Program-made: the position numbers and the translations under genes
Part shown: piece after piece, positions 53,855 through 64,000 of the stretch
How positions within the stretch are numbered: position 1 is the first letter of the stretch
Layout of the letters: each line of letters starts with the position of its first letter
Source of the DNA: Albula goreensis
Lineage: Eukaryota > Chordata > Actinopteri > Albuliformes > Albulidae
Length of the DNA stretch: 64,000 nucleotides
NCBI GenBank assembly: GCA_022829145.1
Contig: CM040745.1
Span: 23,900,906 to 23,964,905 of the forward strand
Reading direction: 5' to 3'
Notes under the pieces: model-generated
Databases searched by the model: none
The model's input: only the letters and a program-made list of their open reading frames with translations
What the model was told of the DNA's origin: nothing

Positions 53855-53930
53855 ACCACCACGTGAAAAGTCCATGTGAGCTTTTGTATTTTCCCCGCCC
53901 ATTACAACCAATGAGTGTAGATTGGTTAGC
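53855..53930 (+). promoter_or_regulatory. gpr155: candidate gpr155 promoter (CACGTG, GC box, two CCAAT)
   Basis: Within 76 bases are CACGTG (53860-53865), CCCCGCCC (53893-53900), CCAAT (53908-53912) and an inverted CCAAT, ATTGG (53921-53925). CpGs are more frequent here than in the surrounding DNA. A donor-like GGTATGTAAG at about 53985 could end a first noncoding exon that splices to 55161. The transcription start is not visible. Confidence 0.5.
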
Positions 53931-55160
53931 GCTCTTATCAGTCACTAACGTCGGGTGTGCGGCAAGACACACACTGGAGTGTGGGTATGTAAGGCTTTAT
54001 TCTATCAAAACAAGTTTCATTTTGTCTATTCGTTGACCTTTTGTGAAGTGCGAATGGTTGTATTGATACTGCAGGAAAATACAAAAAGATGTATTTATCC
54101 TACCCTCGGTTGTCGTGCGAACTACATAATGAAGCAAACCGTAACGGTTTCACGAACTCTGATGGGCTAACAAGCTAGCTGTCAAGTGTATGGTAGCTAA
54201 CGGTTGGTAATTAGCTAACAAGGTTCTGTAGTGTACAACTGGATCGCTATGCTTTTTTATTTCCCTTGCATTACCTATCCGAACAGTTACATTAAGTATT
54301 CTGAAACATTTTTGTCCTGAGTGTAGTATTACTGTTACATCGCATGTATTTCCTTCCGTAGTGGGACGCTGCCATAACCCGTTAGCTAGATAGCTAATGT
54401 AACTGGTCTTCATCTATTTCTCGTCGACTATTATGAGAGTATGGGAAACTACAGGTAGCCAGCTACTGTTTGTCAGGGTTGCTAGTGCCAGGTGCAAGAC
54501 AGGTAGCCTAAATCGTGAAACAGGCTAACAGGATTACGGAACATATTAATTATAAATAGCTTGCTAAAATGACATTTGATGAAGAATACTTGCTCTCTAC
54601 ATTTTCCGACCCAGCAAAACAATTTAACAAAAACAATGTACTCTTTTATTTGGTTTCATCAAGTTAACATGAATAGTCGCTAATAATCTTGATTTACGTT
54701 GCTGAATTCTGTTTTCTTATTCTGTCTGTGTGGTACTTGTACAGCAACAATCGTTGGGTGTGATAATCATGCTAATACAGAAGAAAACTTGAAGGCTATG
54801 CAGAATATCGAACAAGATGTTCTTCGCTTTTAATGATTATTGTTAATTGTTTGCTTTTAAAATTGGTATAAATTGATTACATGGAAATTTCATTAACTGA
54901 ACCTGTATTTCATGTTCTGTTTTTCTGCAATAAAATGGTGCCTTGTGTAATTCACAAAATATGTAGCAGACGGTTTTACCACGAGGGACTTACAACGCAG
55001 GGCGATCAATGAAAATTTGTCAAGTCCACCTGTTCTTCAGCCAAAGTAAATCTGAAGTCTGAATTTAAATGTTGTCCTGGTCAAACATATGTTCTTGACA
55101 TCCATACAAAGAAAATAAGGGATGTAACTCTCTGTCTCCCTGTTTGTTTTCTTTATACAG

Positions 55161-55256
55161 TATTAATGGTGCACTAGGTGATGCTATCAACTGGACCAGT
55201 TTCTCCAGGACTACTGCCTCAGCTCTGATTTGTGGGGGTTCATAATCCTAGCCAGT
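55161..55256 (+). promoter_or_regulatory. gpr155: gpr155 5' UTR with two short upstream frames
   Basis: After the acceptor CTTTATACAG, two ATGs precede the start: ATG GTG CAC TAG at 55166-55177 and a 15-codon frame at 55181-55228. Stops at 55164 and 55176 in the GPR155 frame confirm that 55257 is the first usable start in that frame. Such upstream frames usually lower translation. Confidence 0.6.
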
Positions 55257-55677
55257 ATGGAGAATCTTTCATCACTGAGATCTGAACTCAGCATGTCCCA
55301 CAACACCTCCACTTCCCCTCCAGCCATGTCCATCGACAAGCTCTTTCCGGCGCTCCTGGAGTGCTTTGGGATCATCCTGTGTGGATACATTGCTGGGCGG
55401 GCAAATATCATCACATCCACGCAGTCCAAAGGCCTGGGAAACTTTGTGTCAAAGTTTGCCCTTCCAGCCTTGCTCTTCAAAAACATGGTGCTTTTGGACT
55501 TTGCTAATGTCATCTGGTCATTTTTGTGGAGCATTCTTATTGCCAAAGTGTCTGTATTTGTCATTGTGTGTATGTTAACACTACTGGTTGCCAGTCCAGA
55601 GAGTCGCTTCAGTAAGGCTGGCCTCTTCTCAATTTTTGCCACTCAAAGCAATGACTTTGCATTGGGATACCCAATTG
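55257..55677 (+). CDS. gpr155: gpr155 coding exon 1 (PIN helices 1-4)
   Basis: Encodes a short NTS-glycosylatable N-terminus, then SIDKLFPALLECFGIILCGY and on to FATQSNDFALGYPI. Ends ATTG|GTAAGT in phase 1. Confidence 0.95.
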
Positions 55678-58600
55678 GTAAGTCTGACTTATCGCCATTT
55701 CTTGTGTAGGAAATGTACCTGTGTCTTCAAATCCCCTACTCTGCATTTGTCTTTGAAACACATAGCGCATAGCATAAACAAGTCTGACACGCACAGTTAA
55801 GAGGCACTTAAATTCTCTCATTCAGGACATTTTGTGCTAAGAATAGGTTTCACATATAGCAAGATAGTTTTCTGACTCATTTTGGTAGTGTCAGAAAAGC
55901 CATGCAAGTAGTTTCTGTCATTAATTTTTTCAAAACAGTGAAGTCAACAGAAATAAGAATTTGAAGAATTTTTCAAGTGGCTGCTCTTCATGTGATTTGT
56001 GGTGCGTGTGTTTGACAATCTGCTCATGCGAGTGCATAACAGTTATTCATTTGAATTATTTGATAATACCGATTTGACTCGCTCTCATTATGCAAATAAT
56101 TTTTTATGTTTTCTCTGCAGTGGAGGCCCTATACAAAAACACTCACCCAGAGTACCTGCAGTACATCTATTTGGTGGCACCTGTGTCATTGATGATCCTG
56201 AACCCCATTGGGTTTGCCTTCTGTGAGGTTCAGAAGTGGCGGGATAATAGGTCCCAGCAGCAGAACAAGGTGCAGATAATGAGCATGGTGGTCCTGCAGG
56301 TTCTCAAGAACCCCATCGTCTTCATGGTCGTCATAGGCATAATCTCCCACTTCCTCCTGGGCCAGAAGATCCCATCAGTTTTGGAGGAATTTGTTGATGG
56401 CCTGGCAAATTCCTTTGGTGGAGCAGCACTGTTCTACTTGGGCCTGTCCATGGTGGGTCAGCTGAGGAAGCTTACCCGGTCTACTGTGGTTGCACTGATT
56501 CTACTCATCACAGCCAAGTTGTGAGTATAAATGTCTGGCTCGGCAGTAGCACTGGCACAAAAAAACCATCATTTGGTATGCAATGGGCTAATAGCTCCAG
56601 GCTTAGCATTAGCATCTAGTTACCATCTGTCCCACTTGGTGATGTCAGAAATGCCTGAAGTGAAATTATTCAGGTATTGAAATTCAGCTAAGCCTGAGAG
56701 CCATGAGTGTAGGAGTGGCTCAGGCTTGTAGTTGGTGGTGCAAAATCATTCACCAGCAGGTGATGGGAGGCAATTTTATATATAAATTATACCTCTGATT
56801 GCTTGATCCAGAGAGTAAAGATGTATTTGTAAGTAAGACCCAAAATGTGAGAGTATTGTAAATTGCAAGTAATAATGGTAGCCCCTGAGATCTAGGTAGC
56901 TTTCTTTAAGATGATTGTTGATGAGCCAAGTCAGGACATGCACACAGCTGTGTGGTCCTCTCATGTAACATAATCTTAAGTGTGTATATCTTTGCGAAGT
57001 CAAACTTTTAAGAGTGTTTTTTAAACCTTTTAATGTGTGTGTGCGTGTGGTATTATCGTGAATGGAGTGAGAAACATCCTTATAATTATACATTTCATAA
57101 TGACAAGAACATGTTTGGGCCTGAGTGGAAAAAAAGATGTTCTTCCCCATTTTAAGGTGACTAATTTTGGTGAGGCAACATTACATGCAAGCACATATTC
57201 ACAGATTGTGTAACGTTGGGTAGGGTAAGGATTTATTTCTAGGTGGGCCTTGCAACTAAGTCTGTAGAAATTGCTACCTGGCCAGTATTAAGTGCAGCAA
57301 GTACACAATATTCTGTATTGCAGATTTAGTCAGGGCTTTGTAATTAAAATGTGCCATTGAACAATCAGTAGCAGTTCTCTTTTCCCCAGGTTGGTGATGC
57401 CTCTGATATGCAGGGGTATGGTAGAGCTGCTGGACAAGACCAACACCAGCGCACCCAGCCATACCAGTCTGTCCAACTATGCATTTCTATATGGAGTCTT
57501 CCCCACGGCTCCCAGCGTAGCCATCTATGCAGCCCAATACAACATGGAGCTGGAAGTCGTGAGTCTCACACCTTATCAATCATTTGGGTGTATGATAATG
57601 TAATGTGTATCTTAAAAAATTTTTTGTAATGTAGTTTCACGATGTTTTGTGTTTTGTTGGCATGCATGTACACTTTCTAATATATATTTTCCTTTGTAGG
57701 TTACCTCAGGGATGGTGATCAGTACTTTCCTTTCTGCTCCAATTATGTATGTGTCTGCCTGGTTACTGACGATTCCCTGGATGGACCCAAAGCCTTTAGT
57801 TTCTGCACTACAGAATGTCAGCTTTAACATCAGCATCATCAGTTTAGTGGCCTTGGTGAGGTTTTTCCACAGTATGTTTCATTGTGAAAGAGTTATCATT
57901 ACCTATAATCTGCCTTTTGCACTTGGCTTTATGCTGTATTTTTCCCCCACCATTGGTGGCTAGATTTAAAAGGATCACATACTGTTTAGGGCTTAAACCT
58001 GTAGTAGAGTTTAGTGAACTCATGTGAACTGATTGTTTTGCCTGCATCCACTAATTTCTTCTTATGCAGTGGTGGAATGAATGAAGTGAACACTTGGTCC
58101 ACTTTTTGGGCCATGTGTTTAACCATTCATAATTATAAAACTATGCTGGTGGATTAAGCATCTGCCATCGAAAGAATATATGGAAAACCTCATTTATTCT
58201 GGTGTAGGCTATAATGTGGAATCAACCAGTAGGAAGTCACAACTTTGTTCTTCTGTTGGGTATAGTGTTTTCATCTTTAGAAATGAGAACAAAGTGCAGA
58301 TAATAACCACACTTTCAGCTTTGTGCTCTGCCAGATTTTTTACTTGTTAAGATAAACACAGAACTAGTAAAAATAATAAGTACTGTGAACATTATCACAG
58401 ATATTAGGGTGTGCCATCTTATCAGAGCTGCACAGACCTAGCCAACTGTTATCAAAGCATTGACGGCATCTGTGAAGGGATGTTATTACTTTGTGACGTT
58501 AATCCACAAGAAACCCTATCCCAGGCTCACTGAGGTGTGAGACGCACCTACCATTCCATCCATCAGTCAATATTATTTGTGTCATGTTTTGTTATGTATT

Positions 58601-61600
58601 GTTTTAAAGCCACCTGGAACAGCCTTGCATTTGAAAGTAAAAATACCACTACTGAGCAGTATGTGAAAACTGAATACAAATGAATTCTAAGCCTTGTAGC
58701 ATTTGGAACAGAATGTGACATGCTGGTGTGTTGTTTTACAGGTGTGGACTGTCACTGTTATGCTTCTGAGTAAGAAGTTCAGGAGGCTCCCACATATGTT
58801 CACCTTGAACCTGTTTTTTGCACAGGCAAGAACAAAACATTCATTACAATCTGCTCCTCAGCCAATGTAGTCATTTTCCAGAGTCACTATACTATAAAAT
58901 GATGTGTTTGCCTTTTCAAAATTCACAATAGACTGACATATGAGTTCATAAATAGATTTTAGGTTTTATAAACTTGCACAAGAGTTAAAAATGTATAGCA
59001 GACAAACAGTAAAAAGTTATTATGCAGATGAGGTCAGAAGCCAAGACAGGCTTAAAGGTGGGACTTCATCTTAATGTGAAAAATGATACCAACAATAACA
59101 CACTGTATAATCATACTGAACTGAATAGCAAACATAAACAGAAGCATTGATACATTAATATAAAATAACTGGAACAAACATACAAGTAAGACTTAACAAT
59201 TAAAATAAAAAGGTGTGTGTATATGCATTTGTGTATGTGCAAGTGTCCAATACAATGTCAATCTGAATTTGACACATCCTTGTTGGATACCCTATGTCAT
59301 TAACATTTGACTTTTCTGAACTCCTAGTTTGTTGCTTGCATTGGAATGATTCTGTGGAACTTCGTCTTGAAGCAAGACAACTTCATTGGGAAAGTGTTGA
59401 CCTTCACTCTGCTGTACGGCTCATTGTATAGCACATATGTGTGGACTGGTATGGTTTTCATTCACCCTAAACCATCCATCTTTTGTATTTTACTGACACT
59501 TCATAACATTAAGCAGATGCTTCCTAAGAGCCACTGTCTTTGGCTCTTTATAACAGTGGACAAACACAAAAACAACTAAACACAAACTCTAGATCCAACC
59601 ACATGTCCAGTTTCAGGGTCTAAACCCTTCACTGGCATATACTAATCATGTGAGGGAAGGATCAGAATACTGAATCTGTCAGCAGGACAGCTGTATACCT
59701 GAACTCATAGAGAAAAATTGTGCCATAGGTGATAAAACTCATAAACATTTAATGAGTAACATAATCACATATTATGCATATCCCATTCCAAAATGATAAA
59801 TGAGGATTAACATGTATTAGTACCCATTGAGTATTAATTCACTAAATATTTTCAAAATTCAAATCCCTGGTGAAGGAAAATAAAAATATAGCATCTGAAT
59901 AGATAATAGCCTCACTTTGCAAATCTCTGTTTCTTGACATGTGGGCAGTTAGCCATTGTGGCACCTGTGTACCCTCAGATTTGTCATGTTGTCTTCAGGT
60001 TTTAGACTGTTGCTCCTTAAATTAATAGAAACATCATGCACAGACATTGAGCTCTCAAAGAGATGGGCAGCTTAGACAGGACATTGAAAAAATGCTGAGA
60101 TAATATCTGCATCACAGAGGAGTAGCTAATGTTTTTTTTTTTTTTTTTTTTTTAGGTCTAATCGCCCTCTGCCTGTTGCTGATGAAGAAGGATGAAGAGC
60201 TTAGAGTTTGGCCAGGGATTTTCATGATAGCGGGTTGGGGGTAAGTCCCATTACTTTTTCTTGTACACTGCTTCCTGGGCAGCTGGACGTGAAATCATTT
60301 CTGAAACCAGTTTACTGACATTTCAGAATCGCAGCCCTTGCAGTAGGAGTCCTCCTTGTTGTAGGGGACAGGATACCTGACACCATTGATTCCGCATTCT
60401 TCTATGGACGACCGCAGGTAACACATACAGGTGATGGGAAACGAGGGTTGTATAAAGATACTGTTTTATGTAGAATTTGTAAAAAAAAAAAAAATACATA
60501 AATAAAAAAAGTGAATGTCCAAAATAGGTAGCACTTTTGTTGGTTATCCAAATGGCAAATTGCAATTCAACATAATGGAACAGAACAAGTATGATTATCA
60601 GAGATTGCTCTTTTGCATACAGTTACTGGTTATGAAGTGACTTCTTGCTCTTTACCCATAAAGCCCATGTAGGTTTAAGCAGGATATTCCCGAGCTGGCC
60701 CATGGCTACTTTTGGGTTCCCTGCTCCTGCATTAGGTGACATGCAGTTACAGGATCAGGTGGTCTGACAGTGTCTGTGGACCCCTCTCTGGCAGATCATT
60801 TGCACTGCAGTGGTGCTGGCCTGCAGTATCATGCTGGGAGGATGCTCGCTGATGGCTCTCAGTCGTGGTACCCAGGCCAGCAACTACCAAAACTTGGAGC
60901 AGAGCTCTGTATCAGGGACCAGTGAGGACCTGAGGCCTCAGAGCAGCCCTGAGGACCAGACCACACTGGAGCCTGCACCTGCAGAAGGCAGCATCAACAG
61001 AGGTACATTCACCATCAGCACACTGTGTAGGAAGGCTATCTATGTCATTAGGCAGTTGCTCAGCTGTGATTGTGGAGAAAAAAGGGAAAATTTGAATGTT
61101 AAAATTTGAATTGAACTGTTAATCAAAATTTAGCATAAATGGCAATTGAATGTTGGCACCAGTTTTTTAATTGTGGAGAATCTCTCAGGGAAAGCTATTC
61201 AATTTTGTGTGACCTTTATTGATGCTTGTTATTTGTTCTTCCTAAGCTTCAGAAATAAATGTTAACTTGATAAGTAAAGGACTTGTTGATTTCGAAGCAC
61301 ATTTGTAATTATGAATTTGTAAGTGTGTGTAATGTATGGAATCCTGTGTAAGTCTATGTAATGTATGGGATCCTGTGGGTTTGTTGGATTTGTTTTTCAT
61401 GAATGAATGTGGCCCGTTTGTTTGGGCAGAGTGTGAGTGTGCTCAGACCCAGCCCATGCCTGATATGATTGCCTGCACCCACTCAAAGGACACGCCCCCT
61501 GCGCAGCCAGGTACTCCTGTCAGTTCATTTCACAGCTGTCCAGCACAGTGTTTCCCAAACTTACTGAGGCTAAAACCCACTCAGTAAACACAACCCATTT

Positions 61601-63382
61601 TCTTTCTTTTAAAAATAATCAGGCAGTGAGAGCCGTCCCTGTGTCTGTGTCCCTCATGAACAGCCAGTCAGTGAGAGCAATCCCTGTGTCTGTGTCCCTC
61701 ATGAACAGCCAGTCAGTGAGAGCAATCCCTGTGTCTGTGTCCCTCATGAACAGCCAGTCAGTGAGAGAAATCCCTGTGTCTGTGTCCCTCATGAACAGCC
61801 AGTCAGTGAGAGCAATCCCTGTGTCTGTGTCCCTCATGAACAGCCAGTCAGTGAGAGCAATCCCTGTGTCTGTGTCCCTCATGAACAGCCAGTCAGTGAG
61901 AGCAATCTCTGTGTCTGTGTCCCTCATGAGCAGCCAGTCAGTTAGAGCAGTCCTTTTGTCTGCGTCTCTCATGAACAGCCAGTCAGTGAATGCAGTCCCT
62001 GTGTCCCTCTTGAGTGGCCTGTGAATGAGAGTGATCCCTCTGCTGTGTCCCTCAGCTCAGTGTGGGGCGCACTGTGAGTCGCCCCAGTGCCTGCTGTCCA
62101 GTGAGGGGCTCTTGCAGGGGACTGACAGACAGGTGGCCCGCCATGTGCTGCTCTGCCTGCTGCTGACCATCATCCTGCTGGCTGTGAGTCAACCCCCCCC
62201 CCATCACTGTGTCACAGTATTACACACTCGGCAAGGGCTTATCCTCAGGTTATGTCACTAATGGCTCCTTCTCTCCCTCTGTCTCATATGATCAGTCCAT
62301 CGATTGGTGGGGGTGGATTTGGGTAGCTCTACATTTATTACAGAAGATGCAGCATCTCTGTTTTCTTGCTCTGAATAGCTATTTCAGATTGGAGTTCTGC
62401 CCTCACAAGATGTGATTAGTCACATGTATCTGGCTTAACAACCCATTGGTTTAGCAATTTTGCTATTGACAAGCTAGCACTCAGCTACTGCTTTTAACAT
62501 ATTTTCCCTGGTCACAGACATAAATTAATTCTCTCTTGTACACTATATTGTGGTAAATACTGTTTTCACTGTCTGCTTCTTTCATACTATGCAAACATGA
62601 CTATATTATAGCAGAAAGTGGAGCTAAGATCTCTGTGTATGGTCTTTGTGAAAGAAGGCTTGTTTCGTTTCAAACTCAACATGGTGGGATAGATTTACTT
62701 CACATTATTAGCAGGAGCACATCATGAGTTATATCCAATATCTTGCATGCATAGACAGCTTATATTGTTTTGAGAGGTGGTTATTTAATCATTTAGGGCA
62801 GTGTGGAAGCAGAGATGTAGTCCAGCAGGTTTGTACATTAAGGATGTCTGTCTTTTGTTTTAGAATCTGTCCAGCTGCCTGTGGTGGCTGTTTGACCGCA
62901 TTCCAGGGAGGCTGTACCTAGAGTTGCAGTTCTTCTGTGCCATTGCCAATTATGGACAGGTAATCTTCCTGATACATGATGTGTACCAAAAGTAACAGTC
63001 TCTGTAGTATTATCTGTCTTGAGCCTAAGCCATACTTCAATTTTATTCTTTTTCTCAGGGCTTTATATCCTTTGGAATTTTTGGTCTGGATAAGCATCTA
63101 ATAATCCTTCCGTTTAAAAAGAGGTGCGCATTTTGTATCATTGCAGCCATATATTAGTTATATATATTTGGTACAGTCTGTATTCTTTGCTTTTGGCACC
63201 ACTAATAAAGCTACATATGTCTGCACACTTCTGGATGTTTTCAGGCTGGCAAGTATGTGGCAAGGCAGGAGCCAGACAGAGGAGCCCCAGCCTGCATTCA
63301 GTGAGGACATTCGTCTAACCTGCACACAGTTTGTCCGTTATCACAAGGACCAGTGTGTACAGGACATTGTGCAAAAAAGGAG
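55257..63382 (+). CDS. gpr155: gpr155 (LYCHOS), lysosomal PIN-like/GPCR-like protein, 5' part
   Basis: GPR155/LYCHOS is a lysosomal membrane protein reported to sense cholesterol and relieve GATOR1 inhibition of mTORC1. It fuses a PIN-type transporter fold, a GPCR-like seven-helix bundle and a DEP domain. Fourteen coding exons (55257-55677, 56121-56520, 57390-57558, 57700-57855, 58742-58825, 59328-59448, 60156-60240, 60327-60417, 60795-61002, 61430-61510, 62056-62183, 62864-62959, 63059-63123, 63245-63382) join without frame breaks to about 747 residues; human has 870. Diagnostic blocks: LFPALLECFGIILCGYIAGR, FATQSNDFALGYPIVEALY, SLSNYAFLYGVFP and GIFGLDKHLIILPFKKR. All membrane segments appear to be present; the DEP exons lie beyond the window. 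ATG has A at -3 and G at +4. The loop of exons 9-11 is poorly conserved. Intron 5 uses a GC donor, and intron 10 holds a minisatellite. Confidence 0.96.
56121..56520 (+). CDS. gpr155: gpr155 coding exon 2 (PIN helices)
   Basis: Encodes VEALYKNTHPEYLQYIYLVA through FYLGLSMVGQLRKL to LLITAK. Ends AAGTT|GTGAGT in phase 2. Confidence 0.95.
56521..57389 (+). other. gpr155 intron 2
   Basis: Bounded by GTGAGT and TTTTCCCCAG. No feature was recognised; the antisense open frame at 56776-57150 lacks family features. Confidence 0.8.
57390..57558 (+). CDS. gpr155: gpr155 coding exon 3
   Basis: Encodes LVMPLICRGMVELLDKTNTS and SLSNYAFLYGVFPTAPSVAI, ending MELEV in phase 0 (GTC|GTGAGT). Confidence 0.95.
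57700..57855 (+). CDS. gpr155: gpr155 coding exon 4
   Basis: Encodes VTSGMVISTFLSAPIMYVSA, the last PIN-fold helices, and NVSFNISIISLVAL. Phase 0 at both ends; donor GTGAGG. Confidence 0.95.
57856..58741 (+). other. gpr155 intron 4
   Basis: Bounded by GTGAGG and TTGTTTTACAG. Nothing further was seen. Confidence 0.8.
58742..58825 (+). CDS. gpr155: gpr155 coding exon 5, followed by a GC donor
   Basis: Encodes 28 residues, VWTVTVMLLSKKFRRLPHMF to NLFFAQ. The next bases are GCAAGA, not GT; the frame then continues perfectly at 59328 (FVACIGMI), as in human AQSIVCAGMM. Confidence 0.92.
58826..59327 (+). other. gpr155 intron 5 (GC-AG type)
   Basis: Starts CACAG|GCAAGA and ends CTCCTAG. Apart from the +2 C, the donor fits the consensus well, as is usual for GC-AG introns. 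Confidence 0.85.
59328..59448 (+). CDS. gpr155: gpr155 coding exon 6
   Basis: Encodes FVACIGMILWNFVLKQDNFI and LLYGSLYSTYVWT, ending in phase 1 at ACTG|GTATGG. Confidence 0.95.
59449..60155 (+). other. gpr155 intron 6
   Basis: Contains TAAGCAGATGCTTCCTAAGA near 59510, weakly like the fish SINE module. Ends in a 22-nt T-run directly before the AG acceptor. Confidence 0.7.
60156..60240 (+). CDS. gpr155: gpr155 coding exon 7
   Basis: Encodes GLIALCLLLMKKDEELRVWP and GIFMIAGWG, ending in phase 2 at TGGGG|GTAAGT. Acceptor is a pure T-run plus AG. Confidence 0.93.
60327..60417 (+). CDS. gpr155: gpr155 coding exon 8
   Basis: Encodes IAALAVGVLLVVGDRIPDTI and DSAFFYGRPQ (human DSIDSAFFYGKEQ). Ends CCGCAG|GTAACA in phase 0. 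Confidence 0.94.
60795..61002 (+). CDS. gpr155: gpr155 coding exon 9
   Basis: Encodes the helix IICTAVVLACSIMLGGCSLM, then a polar Ser/Glu/Pro-rich loop ending EGSINR. The loop is poorly conserved. Ends AGAG|GTACAT in phase 1. Confidence 0.9.
61430..61510 (+). CDS. gpr155: gpr155 coding exon 10 (loop)
   Basis: Encodes a Cys-containing loop starting ECECAQTQPMPDMIACTHSK. Human has a Cys-rich loop here too, but little direct identity. Frame and splice sites fit (acceptor GGGCAG, donor GTACTC). Confidence 0.75.
61621..62055. repeat. 45-bp minisatellite, about 8 full copies plus diverged partial copies
   Basis: Units share CCCTCATGAACAGCCAGTCA and GTGAGAGCAATCCCTGTGTC. The first six or so are almost identical; copies decay to the right. 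Because 45 is divisible by 3, both strands stay open as 15-residue repeats, which are not evidence of coding. The array ends at the 3' splice site of exon 11. Confidence 0.95.
62056..62183 (+). CDS. gpr155: gpr155 coding exon 11
   Basis: Encodes the end of the loop, then RQVARHVLLCLLLTIILLA, matching human QQLTRHVLLCLLLIIGLFA. Acceptor GTGTCCCTCAG, phase 1; ends GCT|GTGAGT in phase 0. Confidence 0.9.
62184..62863 (+). other. gpr155 intron 11
   Basis: Bounded by GTGAGT and TTTTGTTTTAG. Nothing further was seen. Confidence 0.8.
62864..62959 (+). CDS. gpr155: gpr155 coding exon 12
   Basis: Encodes NLSSCLWWLFDRIPGRLYLE and LQFFCAIANYGQ, near-identical to human. Phase 0; donor GTAATC. Confidence 0.95.
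63059..63123 (+). CDS. gpr155: gpr155 coding exon 13
   Basis: Encodes GFISFGIFGLDKHLIILPFK and K, the last membrane segment. Ends in phase 2 at AAGAG|GTGCGC. Confidence 0.95.
63245..63382 (+). CDS. gpr155: gpr155 coding exon 14 (pre-DEP linker)
   Basis: Encodes RLASMWQGRSQTEEPQPAFS, then DIRLTCTQFVRYHKDQC and VQKRR, leading into the DEP domain. Ends GGAG|GTGAGG in phase 2. Confidence 0.93.
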
Positions 63383-64000
63383 GTGAGGGCTCAGCTCTGT
63401 GTGTCTGTACAGCTTCAAGCTGCAATTTCATGCAGATGAACTACTCATGTGATGTGCACAATATTGTCTCTGGAAACAATGTGTTTGTTCATGGCCTTGG
63501 GGATATGTAAATATGTTTTACAAATACAGCAGCACTTTTTGATGTTTGCAGCTCACATTCACCTTTGATCTGTGTGTGCTTCATGTGACACTTTGGTGCC
63601 AAACACATTGAGTATTGTGTGTAAAGAATAAATATACTTGGTATGTTCAAGTCAACAGAAATGTGTTGTTGGCCTATTGTTGCTAATACATTCCATGTGT
63701 AATATATGTAGCACCTGCCAACCAAAAAACTACAACCAAACAACTTTACGTAAAGATTACTTGAAAATGTTTTTTCATCAGTAGAATACTATCTCTTTAG
63801 CATGTTTAGTTTTACATGATTGAATCACTCTGTGCAAACCAAAATGCTGGTGTGTTTCTTAGATTAATGAGAAAAGAATGCAGTACAGGTATACTCATAT
63901 CTGTGACCACCAAAAGAATGTGTGCAACATAATGGAAATCTCTCAGTAAGACTACAGACTTATAAGTGTATCTAGAGGATGTGTTGCAAATATACATTTG
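63383..64000 (+). other. gpr155 intron (right edge)
   Basis: Starts with GTGAGG. The remaining DEP-domain exons must lie beyond 64000; none was seen here. Confidence 0.8.

Noticed and set aside
55230-55256. Start of gpr155 at 55230
   Set aside because: The codon there is TTG; ATG 55257 is the first in-frame ATG after two in-frame stops.
55211-55642. 143-codon antisense frame over gpr155 exon 1
   Set aside because: Shadow of the sense exon.
61548-62024. A 158-codon open frame with a 15-residue repeat, and its antisense twin
   Set aside because: A 45-bp tandem repeat keeps frames open by arithmetic; it lies in an intron of gpr155 and joins to no exon frame.
61621-62055. CRISPR-like array
   Set aside because: Units are contiguous with no unique spacers and the genome is a vertebrate; it is a minisatellite.

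Overview
The window is nuclear DNA from a ray-finned (probably teleost) fish. The genes are split by GT-AG introns, the intergenic DNA is AT-rich with long (GT)n and (CA)n microsatellites, there is a remnant of a fish-type SINE tail, and the encoded proteins match vertebrate families nearly exon for exon. The species, and which of the two teleost whole-genome-duplication copies this is, cannot be decided from the sequence alone. It is an ordinary vertebrate syntenic block. I found no bacterial-style system and no convincing new gene family. The curiosities lie in splicing, repeats and hairpins.

Layout, all genes on the + strand: the 3' end of atf2 (bZIP transcription factor; last two coding exons 1643-1748 and 3342-3556, 3' UTR to about 4960); a gene-poor stretch of about 15 kb; chn1 (alpha1-chimaerin, Rac GTPase-activating protein; 7 coding exons, 20075-28600); chrna1 (muscle acetylcholine receptor alpha subunit; 9 coding exons, 32624-39570); wipf1 (WASP-interacting protein; 7 coding exons, 46749-51127, with a possible leader exon ending at 40806); and gpr155 (lysosomal PIN/GPCR/DEP protein, LYCHOS; 14 coding exons, 55257-63382, with the DEP-domain exons beyond the right edge). 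The order atf2-chn1-chrna1-wipf1-gpr155, all on one strand, is the order of human chromosome 2q31, so the HoxD side would lie to the left. The genes are not known to work as a pathway; they are a conserved chromosomal neighbourhood. Two (chn1, wipf1) act on Rac/WASP actin control, chrna1 is the synaptic receptor of muscle, and gpr155 links lysosomal cholesterol to mTORC1.

The points most worth a second look are: (1) a GC-AG intron in gpr155; (2) a 45-bp minisatellite in gpr155 that runs up to, and seems to share sequence with, the 3' splice site of exon 11; (3) in chn1, an internal acceptor-like site exactly at the point where the SH2-containing alpha2 isoform joins alpha1, although no SH2 exons are visible upstream; (4) tandem donor and acceptor sites around chn1 exons 5 and 6; (5) a pogo/Tigger-like MITE between wipf1 and gpr155; (6) several near-perfect hairpins; (7) two overlapping open frames with one membrane segment, antisense in the last atf2 intron.

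Exon limits were set by eye from GT/AG sites, reading-frame continuity and remembered human orthologues. All exon phases add up to uninterrupted frames: chn1 344 aa, chrna1 460 aa, wipf1 449 aa, gpr155 about 747 aa within the window.
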